In this document: positions 50,700 to 58,930 of the stretch, piece by piece | Position numbering within the stretch: position 1 is the first letter of the stretch | Layout: the number at the start of each line of letters is the position of its first letter | Program-made: the position numbers and the translations under genes | Assembly: GCF_000688235.1 (NCBI RefSeq) | Contig: NZ_JHYO01000025.1 | Location: 1 to 58,930 of the forward strand | Length of the DNA stretch: 58,930 nucleotides | Origin: Terasakiella pusilla DSM 6293 | GTDB lineage: Bacteria; Pseudomonadota; Alphaproteobacteria; Rhodospirillales; Terasakiellaceae | Direction of reading: 5' to 3' | The notes under the pieces: model-generated | What the model was told of the DNA's origin: nothing | Databases searched by the model: none | What the model saw: only the letters and a program-made list of their open reading frames with translations

Positions 50700-52289
50700 T
50701 TAAGTCACCTGTTCTTTCGTCTTATGAAACTCCAAATCCGGGTAATCTTCCATCGCCTTATCCAAATGCCATGCATTACGCGCAAGGAAGACCGGCTCCT
50801 GATCATGGTCATCCCCGGTCGCGCCCCGGTTTTCATCCAAAAACTTTTTCAGTTTCAACGAATCGCTACAGGTTACCCAACGCGCGGTGTACAGTGATGT
50901 CGGCTCAAAATGGACCGGAATGTTATATTCCGTACGGATACGATCCGCCAAAACTTCAAACTGCAGCACACCCACAACACCGACGATCCAGTCAGACCCG
51001 ATCAGCGGCTTAAAGACCCGTGCGGCACCTTCTTCTGCAATCTGTTGCAAGGCACGTCCCAGATGTTTCGCCTTCATGGGGTCATCGGGGCGGGCTTTTT
51101 GCAAAATTTCCGGTGCGAAACTTGGAATGCCGGTAAAGCGAAGCATCTCACCTTCAGTCAACGCATCCCCGATCCGCAAGTTGCCATGATTGGGCAATCC
51201 GATGATATCACCTGCAAAGGCTTCTTCTGCGAGTTCACGATCCTGCGCTAAAAACAGCGTCGGGTTATGAACGTTAATCATTTTATCCGTGCGGACATGT
51301 TTCATCTTCATGCCACGCTTAAAATGACCGGAACAAAGCCGCACAAACGCGATACGGTCACGGTGTTTCGGGTCCATGTTGGCCTGAATTTTAAAGACGA
51401 AACCAGTCACTTTCTTCTCTGTCGGTTCCACCTCACGCTCGGTCGTTGCTTGGGCACGTGGGCTTGGCGCCATTTTGGCAAGCCCCTGCAACAATTCGCG
51501 TACACCAAAGTTATTGACGGCAGACCCAAAGTAAACCGGTGTCATATGCCCCGCAAGATAGCTTTCCAGATCAAATTCCGGACACAGGCCGCGGACCATT
51601 TCCACATCTTCCCGCAATTTCGCAACCGCATCTTCCGGCAGGATTTCATCCAGCTTCGGATCATCCAGACCTTTACATTCAATGCCTTCGCTCAATTGAT
51701 CATTCTTGCCTTTTGCAACAAGGATCAGCGTGTCATTAAACAGGTCATAACACCCAAGGAAGTTGCGCCCCATACCGATGGGCCAGCTGGCAGGCACAAC
51801 ATCCAACGCGAGTTCTTGTTCAACTTCGTCAATAATTTCAAACGGATCGCGTCCTTCCCGGTCAAGCTTGTTGACAAAGGTCGTGATCGGCACATCGCGC
51901 AGGCGACAGACTTCAAACAGTTTTCGGGTCTGGTTCTCGATACCTTTTGCCGCATCAAGGACCATGACGGCAGAATCAACCGCGGTCAGTGTACGGTACG
52001 TATCTTCAGAGAAATCTTCGTGGCCCGGCGTATCCAGCAGGTTGAAGGTCTTGCCCAGATAATCGAAGGTCATGACCGAGGATGCAACCGAGATCCCGCG
52101 TTCCTGTTCCACCTTCATCCAGTCAGAACGGGCGCGACGACGATCGCCCTTTGCCTTTACCGCACCGGCAAGCTGAATCGCACCCCCGAACAACAGAAGT
52201 TTTTCCGTCAGAGTGGTTTTACCCGCATCAGGGTGGGAGATGATTGCAAACGTTCTTCGCTTGTAAATCTCAGTTTGTAAATCTGCCAT
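50700..52289 (-). CDS. prfC: Peptide chain release factor 3
   Basis: The GTPase that removes RF1/RF2 from the ribosome after termination. From ATG 52289 it is 529 residues, the same length as the E. coli protein; an in-frame extension of 27 codons upstream is not RF3-like. The G-domain motifs are 'AIISHPDAGKTTLTEKLLL' (G1), 'DTPGHEDFSEDTYR' (G3) and 'TFVNKLDREGRD' (G4); 'GDRRRARSDWMKVEQERGIS' is the RF3/EF-G switch region. It is divergent from the small lysine-rich gene at 52411. Confidence 0.97.
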   Translation of the reverse strand: MADLQTEIYKRRTFAIISHPDAGKTTLTEKLLLFGGAIQLAGAVKAKGDRRRARSDWMKVEQERGISVASSVMTFDYLGKTFNLLDTPGHEDFSEDTYRTLTAVDSAVMVLDAAKGIENQTRKLFEVCRLRDVPITTFVNKLDREGRDPFEIIDEVEQELALDVVPASWPIGMGRNFLGCYDLFNDTLILVAKGKNDQLSEGIECKGLDDPKLDEILPEDAVAKLREDVEMVRGLCPEFDLESYLAGHMTPVYFGSAVNNFGVRELLQGLAKMAPSPRAQATTEREVEPTEKKVTGFVFKIQANMDPKHRDRIAFVRLCSGHFKRGMKMKHVRTDKMINVHNPTLFLAQDRELAEEAFAGDIIGLPNHGNLRIGDALTEGEMLRFTGIPSFAPEILQKARPDDPMKAKHLGRALQQIAEEGAARVFKPLIGSDWIVGVVGVLQFEVLADRIRTEYNIPVHFEPTSLYTARWVTCSDSLKLKKFLDENRGATGDDHDQEPVFLARNAWHLDKAMEDYPDLEFHKTKEQVT

Positions 52290-52410
52290 GATCAAAAGCC
52301 CATTAAAATTTCCGAGACAATAGGGATTTTTCCCAAAATCTCCACCCCTTTTTTTTGACGCAGAGGTCACAAATTGTTACCCTTATGAAACGAAGGGGAG
52401 GTTTACAATC

Positions 52411-52785
52411 ATGACTGATACAAACAAGACGTCAAAACCAACGGTAAAAGAGAAGCGCGCCAAACATGCATCCGCACAAGCCAGCTATATGGAACGCAAG
52501 CGCGCAGAAGGCAAAGAATGGCTGGCAACATGGGTCCCGGGTGACGCCAAGGAAAGCCTGAAAAAACTTGCCCAACAGGCAAACGAAGATACCCGCAAGC
52601 TGGACCCTCATTATATTACCGCAGTAGAAATTGCTGTCGAGGCCAGCGCACCGGAGTGGGCGAAGCAGAACAAAACCCTGTTTAACCTCTGGCTCATCAG
52701 CGATGTTGACCTTTTGATCGATTTTAGTGAGTCGTTCGAAAAAGAGAAGAAAAACAAAGATAAGAAGAAGAAAAAGAAGAAATAA
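52411..52785 (+). CDS. Hypothetical protein with poly-lysine tail
   Basis: Unrecognised 124-residue cytoplasmic protein. The N-terminus is basic and helical ('KEKRAKHASAQASYMERKRA'); the middle 'EWLATWVPGDAKESLKKLAQ' has the look of small DNA-binding proteins in which a strand is followed by a helix; residues 80-105 are hydrophobic ('LFNLWLISDVDLLIDFSESF'). The C-terminus is almost all lysine (about 12 Lys in the last 18 residues). GAGGTTT lies upstream of the ATG. It is divergent from prfC and upstream of queC. Such tails bind nucleic acid or acidic lipids; that is inference. Confidence 0.65.
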   Translation: MTDTNKTSKPTVKEKRAKHASAQASYMERKRAEGKEWLATWVPGDAKESLKKLAQQANEDTRKLDPHYITAVEIAVEASAPEWAKQNKTLFNLWLISDVDLLIDFSESFEKEKKNKDKKKKKKK

Positions 52786-52899
52786 CCCGTCTTCTTTGCC
52801 CGGTCACCCACGCAATTCCCCCCGAAAATCCTTGCTTTTCCGACAAGGACGTGACATAAGCCGCGCGCACATTAAGCGCCAGCGGACCTTTATCGCTGC

Positions 52900-52930
52900 C
52901 CGGTCGCAGCCTACCCGGAAAAAACAAGGA
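52900..52930 (+). promoter_or_regulatory. PreQ1-I-type riboswitch in the queC leader
   Basis: CCGGUCGCAG at 52900-52909, then CCUAC, then CCGG at 52915-52918, then AAAAAACAAGGA. P1 pairs 52900-52903 with 52915-52918. C52914 falls where the ligand-recognising cytosine of preQ1-I sits. The loop GGUCGCAG and the tail AAAACAAGG are identical to the Thermoanaerobacter preQ1 aptamer as I recall it. A pseudoknot G52909-C52925 and C52907-G52928 would bury the Shine-Dalgarno AAGGA, giving translational repression of queC four bases downstream. Confidence 0.82.
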
Positions 52931-52933
52931 TAA

Positions 52934-53644
52934 ATGATGAAAGCTATAGTTATATGCTCTGGCGGTCTTGATTCCGTCACGCTTGCCTACAAAATGGCAC
53001 ATGAACACGACCTGAAGGGTCTGATTTCCTTTGATTACGGCCAACGCCACAAAAAGGAGACCGGCTTTGCACAATTGTGCGCAGATCGCTTGAAAGTGCC
53101 GCACAAAGTTGTCGACATCACCACCATCGGCGCCCTGCTCACCGGCTCGGCCCTGACGGATGATGTGGACGTCCCCGATGGTCACTATGCCGAAGACACC
53201 ATGAAGTCTACCGTGGTGCCCAACCGCAATGCCATCATGCTGACCATCGCCTTTGGCGCAGCCGCAGCCCAAAACTGTGACTGTGTAGCAACGGCCGTTC
53301 ATGGCGGGGATCACTTTATCTATCCCGATTGCCGTCCCGACTTTATCAACGCGTTCAACACCATGCAGGCCCACGCCCTAGATGGGTATGCCAAGGTGGA
53401 ACTCTACGCTCCGTTCGTGCACATCCCCAAAGACGAGATCGTGCGCGTAGGCACTGCCCTCAACGTGCCCTATGCGGAAACATGGTCCTGCTACAAAGGC
53501 GGGGAAAACCACTGCGGGCGCTGCGGCACCTGCGTTGAGCGGCGCGAGGCGTTTTATCTGGCCGGGGAAGAAGACCCGACCGTTTATGATGATCCCGACT
53601 TCTGGATCAAGGCACGCGAAGACTACAAAAACAAACAGGCCTAA
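52934..53644 (+). CDS. queC: 7-cyano-7-deazaguanine (preQ0) synthase
   Basis: ATP-dependent enzyme that turns 7-carboxy-7-deazaguanine into preQ0 in the queuosine pathway. The 236-residue protein has the PP-loop 'VICSGGLDSVTLAYKMA' and the zinc-binding Cys cluster near the C-terminus ('CYKGGENHCGRCGTC'). The ribosome site AAGGA lies inside the preQ1-type riboswitch, so queC should be repressed by its pathway product. Two ATG codons are in tandem at the start. queD follows after 4 bp and queE overlaps queD, so the three form an operon. queF and tgt are not in the window. Confidence 0.96.
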   Translation: MMKAIVICSGGLDSVTLAYKMAHEHDLKGLISFDYGQRHKKETGFAQLCADRLKVPHKVVDITTIGALLTGSALTDDVDVPDGHYAEDTMKSTVVPNRNAIMLTIAFGAAAAQNCDCVATAVHGGDHFIYPDCRPDFINAFNTMQAHALDGYAKVELYAPFVHIPKDEIVRVGTALNVPYAETWSCYKGGENHCGRCGTCVERREAFYLAGEEDPTVYDDPDFWIKAREDYKNKQA

Positions 53645-53648
53645 ACCT

Positions 53649-54005
53649 ATGTTTACCATCTCCAAACAATTTCACTTTTCTGCGTCTCACCAACTCCATG
53701 GCCTCGCAGAAGATCATCCCTGTTCGCGTCTACACGGACACAACTATATTGCCGAGGTCGTCCTGCAATCAACCACGCTCAACAGTGTGGGGTTCGTGCG
53801 TGATTACCGCGAATTGTCCGATTTAAAAAACTATATCGACGATGAGCTAGATCACCGCCACCTCAATGACGTATTGGGGGAAAATAACACAACGGCTGAA
53901 AAAATGGCCCAGCACCTCTATGAGTGGGCGCATGCTCGGTGGTCTGAAGTGGTCGCCGTGCGGATCAGCGAAACCCCAAAAACATGGGCAGAATACCGTC
54001 CATGA
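53649..54005 (+). CDS. queD: 6-carboxy-5,6,7,8-tetrahydropterin synthase
   Basis: Converts dihydroneopterin triphosphate to 6-carboxytetrahydropterin, the second step towards queuosine. The 118-residue T-fold protein has zinc ligands in 'FHFSASHQLHG' and 'CSRLHGHNYIAEV' with the catalytic Cys, and 'LDHRHLND' plus 'PTAEKMAQ'-like 'TTAEKMAQHLYEWAHA'. I start it at ATG 53649; the frame is open further upstream inside queC. Its stop overlaps the queE start (ATGA). Confidence 0.95.
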   Translation: MFTISKQFHFSASHQLHGLAEDHPCSRLHGHNYIAEVVLQSTTLNSVGFVRDYRELSDLKNYIDDELDHRHLNDVLGENNTTAEKMAQHLYEWAHARWSEVVAVRISETPKTWAEYRP

Positions 54006-54715
54006 GTAAAAAAATCCAACTGAGCGAGATTTTTGGCCCGACCATTCAGGGAGAAGGTGCCCTGATTGGTCTACCCACTATCTTTGTGCGCACCGCCGGA
54101 TGTGACTACCGTTGTGACTGGTGCGACACCCTGTACGCCGTCGATACCATCCACGCGGACCAATGGTACAAAGCCACCGCTGCCGAGATTATGACGGAAG
54201 TTGAAAGGCTCAGTAACAACACGCCCCTGGTCGTGACCCTGTCCGGCGGCAACCCCGCCATGCCGGACCTGGAAGAATTGCTCGACCTCGGTCACGCCAA
54301 AGGCTATCGCTTCGCTATGGAAACTCAGGGTAGTTTAGCCCGCCCATGGTTTGCCAAGATTGACTATCTGACACTCAGCCCAAAAGGGCCTTCCTCGCTG
54401 ATGAAAACCGACTGGCAGAAGTTAAAAGAGTGTCGTAATTTTGCGGGTGAGAATACTCAAACCTCCCTCAAGGTCGTGGTCTTCGATGAGACTGATTATG
54501 ATTACGCACGCCAAGCTGCGCTTGCGTTACCGGACGTTCCGGTTTATCTTCAACCAGGTAACCATCGACCCAACGCAGAAGATGCTGCCGACATCGAAGG
54601 CGTATTGGACCGATTAAAATGGCTGGCAGAAAAAGTCGCGCAAGATGAATGGTATGAGGCAAAAGTCTTGCCTCAACTCCACGTTCTAATCTGGGGGAAT
54701 GAACGCGGTGTTTAA
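54002..54715 (+). CDS. queE: 7-carboxy-7-deazaguanine synthase
   Basis: Radical SAM enzyme that rearranges carboxytetrahydropterin to 7-carboxy-7-deazaguanine. From ATG 54002 it is 237 residues. 'IFGPTIQGEGALIGLPTIFV' is the QueE N-terminus. The iron-sulfur ligands are Cys34, Cys38 and Cys41 in 'GCDYRCDWCDTLYA', and 'VVTLSGGNPAM' binds SAM (the usual GGEP is here GGNP, as in one known QueE subgroup). With queC and queD the route from GTP product to preQ0 is complete here except folE. Confidence 0.95.
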   Translation: MSKKIQLSEIFGPTIQGEGALIGLPTIFVRTAGCDYRCDWCDTLYAVDTIHADQWYKATAAEIMTEVERLSNNTPLVVTLSGGNPAMPDLEELLDLGHAKGYRFAMETQGSLARPWFAKIDYLTLSPKGPSSLMKTDWQKLKECRNFAGENTQTSLKVVVFDETDYDYARQAALALPDVPVYLQPGNHRPNAEDAADIEGVLDRLKWLAEKVAQDEWYEAKVLPQLHVLIWGNERGV

Positions 54716-54775
54716 ACCGCCACTTCTTGTGTAAAAATAAGAAAAGAGCCTTAAAAAAGAAAGGTGACGAGAAAC

Positions 54776-56437
54776 ATGGTTAACCATACGCTTAAAAATA
54801 CGGCTCTTTTAATCTCTACACCGTTAATCGCACTGCTCATTATCGGATATTTTGTGCTGGAAATCGTAAAGGTACAGGATAACCAGCTTGAGGAAGAAAG
54901 AAGCCATTTTCTCAACGCCATTCTTCAAAACCAGATCGAGGATGTCAGCGTTGTCGCCCATGAATTTACCCTTTGGGACCAAGCGATTCAGAAGGTACTC
55001 ATTGAAAAGGACCAGACCTTTGCCGACCTCAACATCGGCAGCTATCTTCTAAAAACCTATGACTACTGCACCACACTGGTATTGACCCCCGACAATAAAA
55101 CATGGATGCGATTTGACGCCAGCGCAAAAGACAGCCCTCCCATCCCCGCCAACCTCGCAGCAAACGAAGAAGTTCTCAGCGTTGCCGACATCGCCCGCAA
55201 AAAAAGCCCTAAAGACACCCATGGGTCCGGGCATTGGATCAAGATCGATGGGCAGCTTTTTCTGGTTGGGGCCAGCGCGTTTACCTATGAAACCTCTTTT
55301 TCAGCGGGAAAAACCGAACGGATGGACATTGAAAAACATGTTCTGATGACCTTTACCCGTGCCGATCAAACCCATTGGGACACACTTTCCAAAAAGTTTT
55401 CTTTACCCTATCTCGGATTCGAAAGCGCGCCAGAAACCGGCCTTGTCGTTCCCATCAATGACAGTCAGGACAAACAGGTCTCCCACCTTGTCATCCACGG
55501 GCACAAAGATGTTCTCAGCACCATTTTCAAACGCTACGGTGTCGCGGTCATTGGCATTGCGCTAATTCTCATCGGCTTTGCCCTTTTTGCCATCAAACGT
55601 TCTTTTGACCTGCAAAAGGCCCACCGCGAGGTCATGGAATTAAACCGACATATGGACGATCTGGTGAAGGAACGAACGGACGACCTTGCCCTCGCCCTGG
55701 AAGCGGCAGAAGAAGCCAATGTGGCGAAAAGCACCTTCCTGTCCTCTATGAGCCACGAATTACGCACCCCCTTGAACGGCATTTTAGGGTTCAATCAGCT
55801 ACTCGCCATCAATAAAGACAGTACGCTCAGTAAAAAAGAGAAAGGCTGGGTAGAACAAATCCGCCTTGCCGGTGAACTCTTGCTGTCCTTGGTCAATGAC
55901 GTCCTTGATATGGCCCATGTGGAAAGCGGCCGGATCTCGTTGCAAAAAGAACGTCTGCAACCCGCAACCGTGTTCCAACAGTGCTACGAAATGACTCAAC
56001 CCCTTGCCGCACGCCACAACATCACCCTGCGCGGCACCCCTGCGAGCCAGCGTTTCATCACCGTCGATGCACGTCGATTGCAACAAATTCTGCTCAACCT
56101 GCTGCATAATGCCATCAAGTATAACCACCCCGGTGGCGAAGTGACTTTCGGCTGCAAAAATCGCGGGGATAATCATGTGCGGCTTTATGTCTGCGATAAC
56201 GGCTTTGGCATCCCCGAGTCTGAACAGAATAAAATCTTTGAGCCCTTTTTTAGGAGTGAAAAGCACCATACCCACACCGAAGGCACGGGTGTTGGCCTTG
56301 CCCTTGTCGCCCATCTGGCGGAGGCAATGGGCGGCAAAGTCAGCTTCGAAAGTGTGGAAGGTCAAGGCAGTACCTTCTATGTTGACTTTCCGGTCAGTGA
56401 AGAACTGGAAACAGTGGAAATAGCCACAAATAAATAA
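54776..56437 (+). CDS. CHASE4-type membrane sensor histidine kinase
   Basis: A 553-residue kinase. Helix 1 is '[19 protein letters not shown]'; the periplasmic domain (about 35-245) has '[20 protein letters not shown]', typical of CHASE4 sensors; helix 2 is '[20 protein letters not shown]'. A coiled linker leads to His327 in '[20 protein letters not shown]' and an ATPase domain ('[15 protein letters not shown]', '[11 protein letters not shown]', '[18 protein letters not shown]'). No receiver is attached and no regulator gene is adjacent. I start at ATG 54776 with AAAGGTGA upstream; the frame opens at GTG 54764. It follows queE by 60 bp with no terminator visible between. Confidence 0.88.
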   Translation: MVNHTLKNTALLISTPLIALLIIGYFVLEIVKVQDNQLEEERSHFLNAILQNQIEDVSVVAHEFTLWDQAIQKVLIEKDQTFADLNIGSYLLKTYDYCTTLVLTPDNKTWMRFDASAKDSPPIPANLAANEEVLSVADIARKKSPKDTHGSGHWIKIDGQLFLVGASAFTYETSFSAGKTERMDIEKHVLMTFTRADQTHWDTLSKKFSLPYLGFESAPETGLVVPINDSQDKQVSHLVIHGHKDVLSTIFKRYGVAVIGIALILIGFALFAIKRSFDLQKAHREVMELNRHMDDLVKERTDDLALALEAAEEANVAKSTFLSSMSHELRTPLNGILGFNQLLAINKDSTLSKKEKGWVEQIRLAGELLLSLVNDVLDMAHVESGRISLQKERLQPATVFQQCYEMTQPLAARHNITLRGTPASQRFITVDARRLQQILLNLLHNAIKYNHPGGEVTFGCKNRGDNHVRLYVCDNGFGIPESEQNKIFEPFFRSEKHHTHTEGTGVGLALVAHLAEAMGGKVSFESVEGQGSTFYVDFPVSEELETVEIATNK

Positions 56438-56475
56438 AGTCTTTTATTTTACGCACAATCGCTTATGTAGAGCCC

Positions 56476-58563
56476 ATGCAAATAGAAAACGCCAAAGATA
56501 TTACGAAATATCGTAAATACTGGGCGCACCGTTTTGGTGTGGCCCCGTTCTTGCCTATGTCCCGCGAAGAAATGGATCTCCTCGGTTGGGATAGTTGCGA
56601 TATCATTCTTGTGACCGGGGACGCCTATGTCGATCACCCGAGCTTTGGCATGGCTGTCATCGGCCGCACGCTAGAAGCACAGGGTTTCCGCGTCGGCATT
56701 ATCGCCCAACCCGACTGGCAGGATGCAGAACCGTTTAAAGCCTTGGGCCGCCCCAACCTATTTTACGGGGTTACCTCCGGCAACATGGACAGTATGGTCA
56801 ACCGCTACACAGCAGACCGCCGTATTCGATCCAACGACAGCTACACCCCGCATGATGAAGGCGGCAAACGCCCCGACCGGGCGGTCATCGTTTATTCCCA
56901 GCGTTGTCGCGAAGCCTATAAAGACGTGCCGATCGTCATCGGTGGTATTGAAGCCTCCTTGCGCCGCATTGCCCATTATGATTATTGGTCAGATAAAGTG
57001 CGCCGTTCCATCCTGCTGGACAGTAAGGCGGATATCTTGCTTTACGGGAATGCGGAACGTGCCTTGATCGAGGTTGCCCACCGCATCGCCAATGACGAAG
57101 ACCCGAAGACCTTTTTCGATGTGCGCGGCTGTGCACTGATGCGCGATGCCAGTCTGGACGATTGGCAGGAAGTCGATATGACCTCCATTGACGATGTGAA
57201 CCCACGCGATGCAAAGGGCGATGACAAAATCGTCGTGCGAATCCCCGACTATGAAGTCGTGCGCGATGACAAGGAAGTTTACGCCCAAGCCTCACGCGTG
57301 CTGCATCTGGAAAGTAACCCCGGCAACGCGCGCCCGCTGGTGCAACGTCACGGCACCCGCGATGTCTGGATCACGCCACCACCCATTCCGCTTTCTACAA
57401 AAGAGATGGACTGGGTGTTTGCCCATCCCTATGCCCGCAACCCGCACCCGATTTATGGCGATGCGAAGATTGCGGCGTGGGACATGATCAAATTTTCCAT
57501 CAACATCATGCGTGGCTGTTTCGGCGGCTGTTCCTTCTGTTCCATCACCGAACATGAAGGCCGCATCATCCAGAGCCGCAGTCAGGAATCGGTCCTCAAG
57601 GAAATTGAGGATATGCGCGATAAGGTCAAAGGCTTTAAGGGCCAAATCTCCGACCTTGGCGGGCCGACTGCCAATATGTATCGCATGGCCTGTAAATCCA
57701 AAGAGATTGAACAGACCTGTCGCCGCCTGTCCTGTGTGCATCCAACCATCTGTAAAAACCTCAACACCAGCCACGAAAGCCTGATTGAGCTGTATCGCAA
57801 GGCCCGTGACGTCAAAGGGGTGAAGAAAATTTCCATCCAGTCAGGCCTGCGCTATGACCTCGCCGTCAAAAGCCCGGCCTATGTCAAAGAACTGGTCACC
57901 CACCATGTCGGCGGCTACCTGAAGATCGCACCGGAACATACGGAAGATGCGCCCCTGTCCAAGATGATGAAGCCGGGCATCGGATCATACGACAAGTTCA
58001 AACAGATGTTTGATGATGCGGCGAAGAAGGCGGGTAAAGAATATTACCTCATCCCCTATTTCATCGCGGCCCATCCGGGCTGTTCCGATGAAGATATGAT
58101 GAACCTGGCCCTGTGGTTAAAGCGCAACAACTACCGCGCCGACCAAGTCCAGGCCTTTACGCCAACGCCCATGTCTTTATCATCTGCCATGTATTATTCC
58201 GGTCGCAACCCGATCAAACCGGTCAAACGTAACGGCAGTGAACTGGTCAGCACGGCAAAAGGCCTGAAGCAACGCCGCTTGCATAAAGCCTTCTTGCGCT
58301 ATCACGATGCGGAAAACTGGCCCATCCTGCGCGAAGCCCTGAAAGAAATGGGCCGCGAAGACCTGATCGGCAACGGCAAAAAGCACCTCGTCCCCAGCTG
58401 GCAGCCCAAGGGCACCGGCGGCAGAGGCGGTGAAGGCGCACGCATGGGCCGTAAACATAAAGCCCAAGAGTTCGTCACCACCCACGCCGGTAAAGGCCGC
58501 CGCCAACAAGACGATAAACCTACCAAACGATCCAGCGGCCCACGCCGTAAAAGTCGTAGATAA
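56476..58563 (+). CDS. YgiQ family radical SAM protein
   Basis: A 695-residue UPF0313/YgiQ protein. The iron-sulfur ligands are Cys348, Cys352 and Cys355 in '[19 protein letters not shown]'. The N-terminal domain ('[20 protein letters not shown]', '[19 protein letters not shown]') and 'CSRH-like' downstream motifs ('[20 protein letters not shown]') are characteristic of the family. Its reaction is not known. The C-terminal 60 residues are basic and low in complexity ('[18 protein letters not shown]'), possibly RNA-binding. It ends directly before two tandem terminators. Confidence 0.94.
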   Translation: MQIENAKDITKYRKYWAHRFGVAPFLPMSREEMDLLGWDSCDIILVTGDAYVDHPSFGMAVIGRTLEAQGFRVGIIAQPDWQDAEPFKALGRPNLFYGVTSGNMDSMVNRYTADRRIRSNDSYTPHDEGGKRPDRAVIVYSQRCREAYKDVPIVIGGIEASLRRIAHYDYWSDKVRRSILLDSKADILLYGNAERALIEVAHRIANDEDPKTFFDVRGCALMRDASLDDWQEVDMTSIDDVNPRDAKGDDKIVVRIPDYEVVRDDKEVYAQASRVLHLESNPGNARPLVQRHGTRDVWITPPPIPLSTKEMDWVFAHPYARNPHPIYGDAKIAAWDMIKFSINIMRGCFGGCSFCSITEHEGRIIQSRSQESVLKEIEDMRDKVKGFKGQISDLGGPTANMYRMACKSKEIEQTCRRLSCVHPTICKNLNTSHESLIELYRKARDVKGVKKISIQSGLRYDLAVKSPAYVKELVTHHVGGYLKIAPEHTEDAPLSKMMKPGIGSYDKFKQMFDDAAKKAGKEYYLIPYFIAAHPGCSDEDMMNLALWLKRNNYRADQVQAFTPTPMSLSSAMYYSGRNPIKPVKRNGSELVSTAKGLKQRRLHKAFLRYHDAENWPILREALKEMGREDLIGNGKKHLVPSWQPKGTGGRGGEGARMGRKHKAQEFVTTHAGKGRRQQDDKPTKRSSGPRRKSRR

Positions 58564-58566
58564 AAA

Positions 58567-58599
58567 GAAAGCCCCGCTGTTAAAAACAACGGGGCTTTC
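58567..58599. terminator. Intrinsic terminator after ygiQ
   Basis: GAAAGCCCCG (58567-58576) pairs with CGGGGCTTTC (58590-58599), with extra partial pairing (GTT/AAC) inside. It lies three bases after the ygiQ stop. Confidence 0.85.
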
Positions 58600-58608
58600 A
58601 GATCTCTG

Positions 58609-58638
58609 ACAAACCCCGTCAATTTTGGCGGGGTTTGT
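58609..58638. terminator. Second intrinsic terminator
   Basis: ACAAACCCCG (58609-58618) pairs with CGGGGTTTGT (58629-58638), followed by TATTTTCT. It is unrelated in sequence to the first, ten bases away, and may instead serve the minus-strand transposase or mark the edge of that element. Confidence 0.8.
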
Positions 58639-58710
58639 TATTTTCTATAAGGTTGTGTTTTTTTGTTCTGTTGGACATTTCTTTAAGCAGGTTGCTCCAC
58701 TGCTTCATTT

Positions 58711-58929
58711 TCAGGCATATGTGGGCGTTCCAGTGGGTAAATATCGCCATAAAAACCTGAGACGGGCTAAGATGAGGGCGATTTTCTTGATGTTTTGGGC
58801 GGTGGCTGCCATCAAGCATTGCTCTTTCACTTTAGTCAGGCCTCTCAGACGGGCATAGCGGTGCCCATGTAGTTGTTTGGCATCAGCAAAACTGCGTTCC
58901 ACAGTTTCCTTGCGCCGTTTGTAAATCGC
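58711..58929 (-). pseudogene. IS1182-like transposase, C-terminal part (runs off the window)
   Basis: The minus-strand frame is open to the window edge. It reads '[20 protein letters not shown]' and '[20 protein letters not shown]', which matches the C-terminal region of IS1182-family DDE transposases (the ERSFADAK segment holds the last catalytic Glu). It ends at TGA 58711 soon after. Whether the copy is whole cannot be known because its 5' part lies beyond the window; no terminal repeat could be identified between 58640 and 58711. Confidence 0.8.
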
Positions 58930-58930
58930 T

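Noticed and set aside
51267-52280. 337-codon open frame antisense to prfC
   Set aside because: Shadow of RF3; no recognisable motif.
1-58930. CRISPR arrays, rRNA, tRNA genes, prophage genes
   Set aside because: Looked for regular repeats, tRNA cloverleaf features and phage structural genes; none seen.

Overview
The window looks like chromosomal DNA of an alphaproteobacterium of moderate GC, probably a marine Rhodospirillales/Thalassospirales-type organism. This rests on gene content: a ChvI/ChvG pair next to a short HPr kinase and a phosphorelay PTS, a DivL-type kinase with tyrosine at the phospho-acceptor site, a DUF2125 protein, and a pckA/chvI/chvG/hprK/rapZ/EIIA/HPr/EI block. No rRNA, tRNA or CRISPR array was seen. 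Both ends carry insertion-sequence remnants (IS3 and IS481 on the left, IS1182-like on the right).

Layout. 1-1386: IS3-family remnant cut by a 1002-bp IS481-type element with 25-bp inverted ends. 1388-4598: yaaA, an NTF2-like protein and pckA on the minus strand. 5282-11391: ChvI-ChvG signalling and an incomplete regulatory PTS (HPr kinase, RapZ, EIIA-Man, HPr, EI; no sugar permease). 11531-16850: a solute-binding protein, uvrC, a DUF2125 protein and a class III aminotransferase. 16933-20459: a divL operon with an Hpt protein and two unknown proteins. 20772-23328: hpd and ahcY, with palindromic operators upstream of ahcY and of a 56-codon gene. 23753-30418: hydrolase, two glycosyltransferases, LysE-type exporter, pgsA and four molybdenum-cofactor genes. 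30415-36111: a periplasmic binding protein, a LOG protein, a hybrid kinase, a CRP-family regulator, a strong CRP-type site followed by a structured small-RNA candidate, and a BaiN-like flavoprotein.

The most unusual part is 36094-48291. Thirteen tightly coupled minus-strand genes, in two blocks that share an upstream sequence motif, encode exported, membrane or lipid-anchored proteins: a MotA/TolQ-like four-helix protein, a short protein whose single membrane helix begins with an acidic residue as in MotB/ZorB, two proline-rich TonB-like proteins, two lipoproteins, a lytic transglycosylase, a membrane-anchored DUF4384 protein, and several proteins I cannot place. Divergent to them lie a glycine-zipper protein and a secreted caspase-fold peptidase with an intact His/Cys dyad and an SH3-like domain. 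I read this as a candidate undescribed envelope-spanning, ion-driven machine with a protease arm. The function is inference.

48371-58563 holds a stand-alone flagellar-rod-like protein, a hybrid kinase, prfC, a lysine-tailed unknown, a preQ1-I-type riboswitch with queC-queD-queE, a CHASE4-type kinase and a YgiQ radical SAM protein ending in two tandem terminators.
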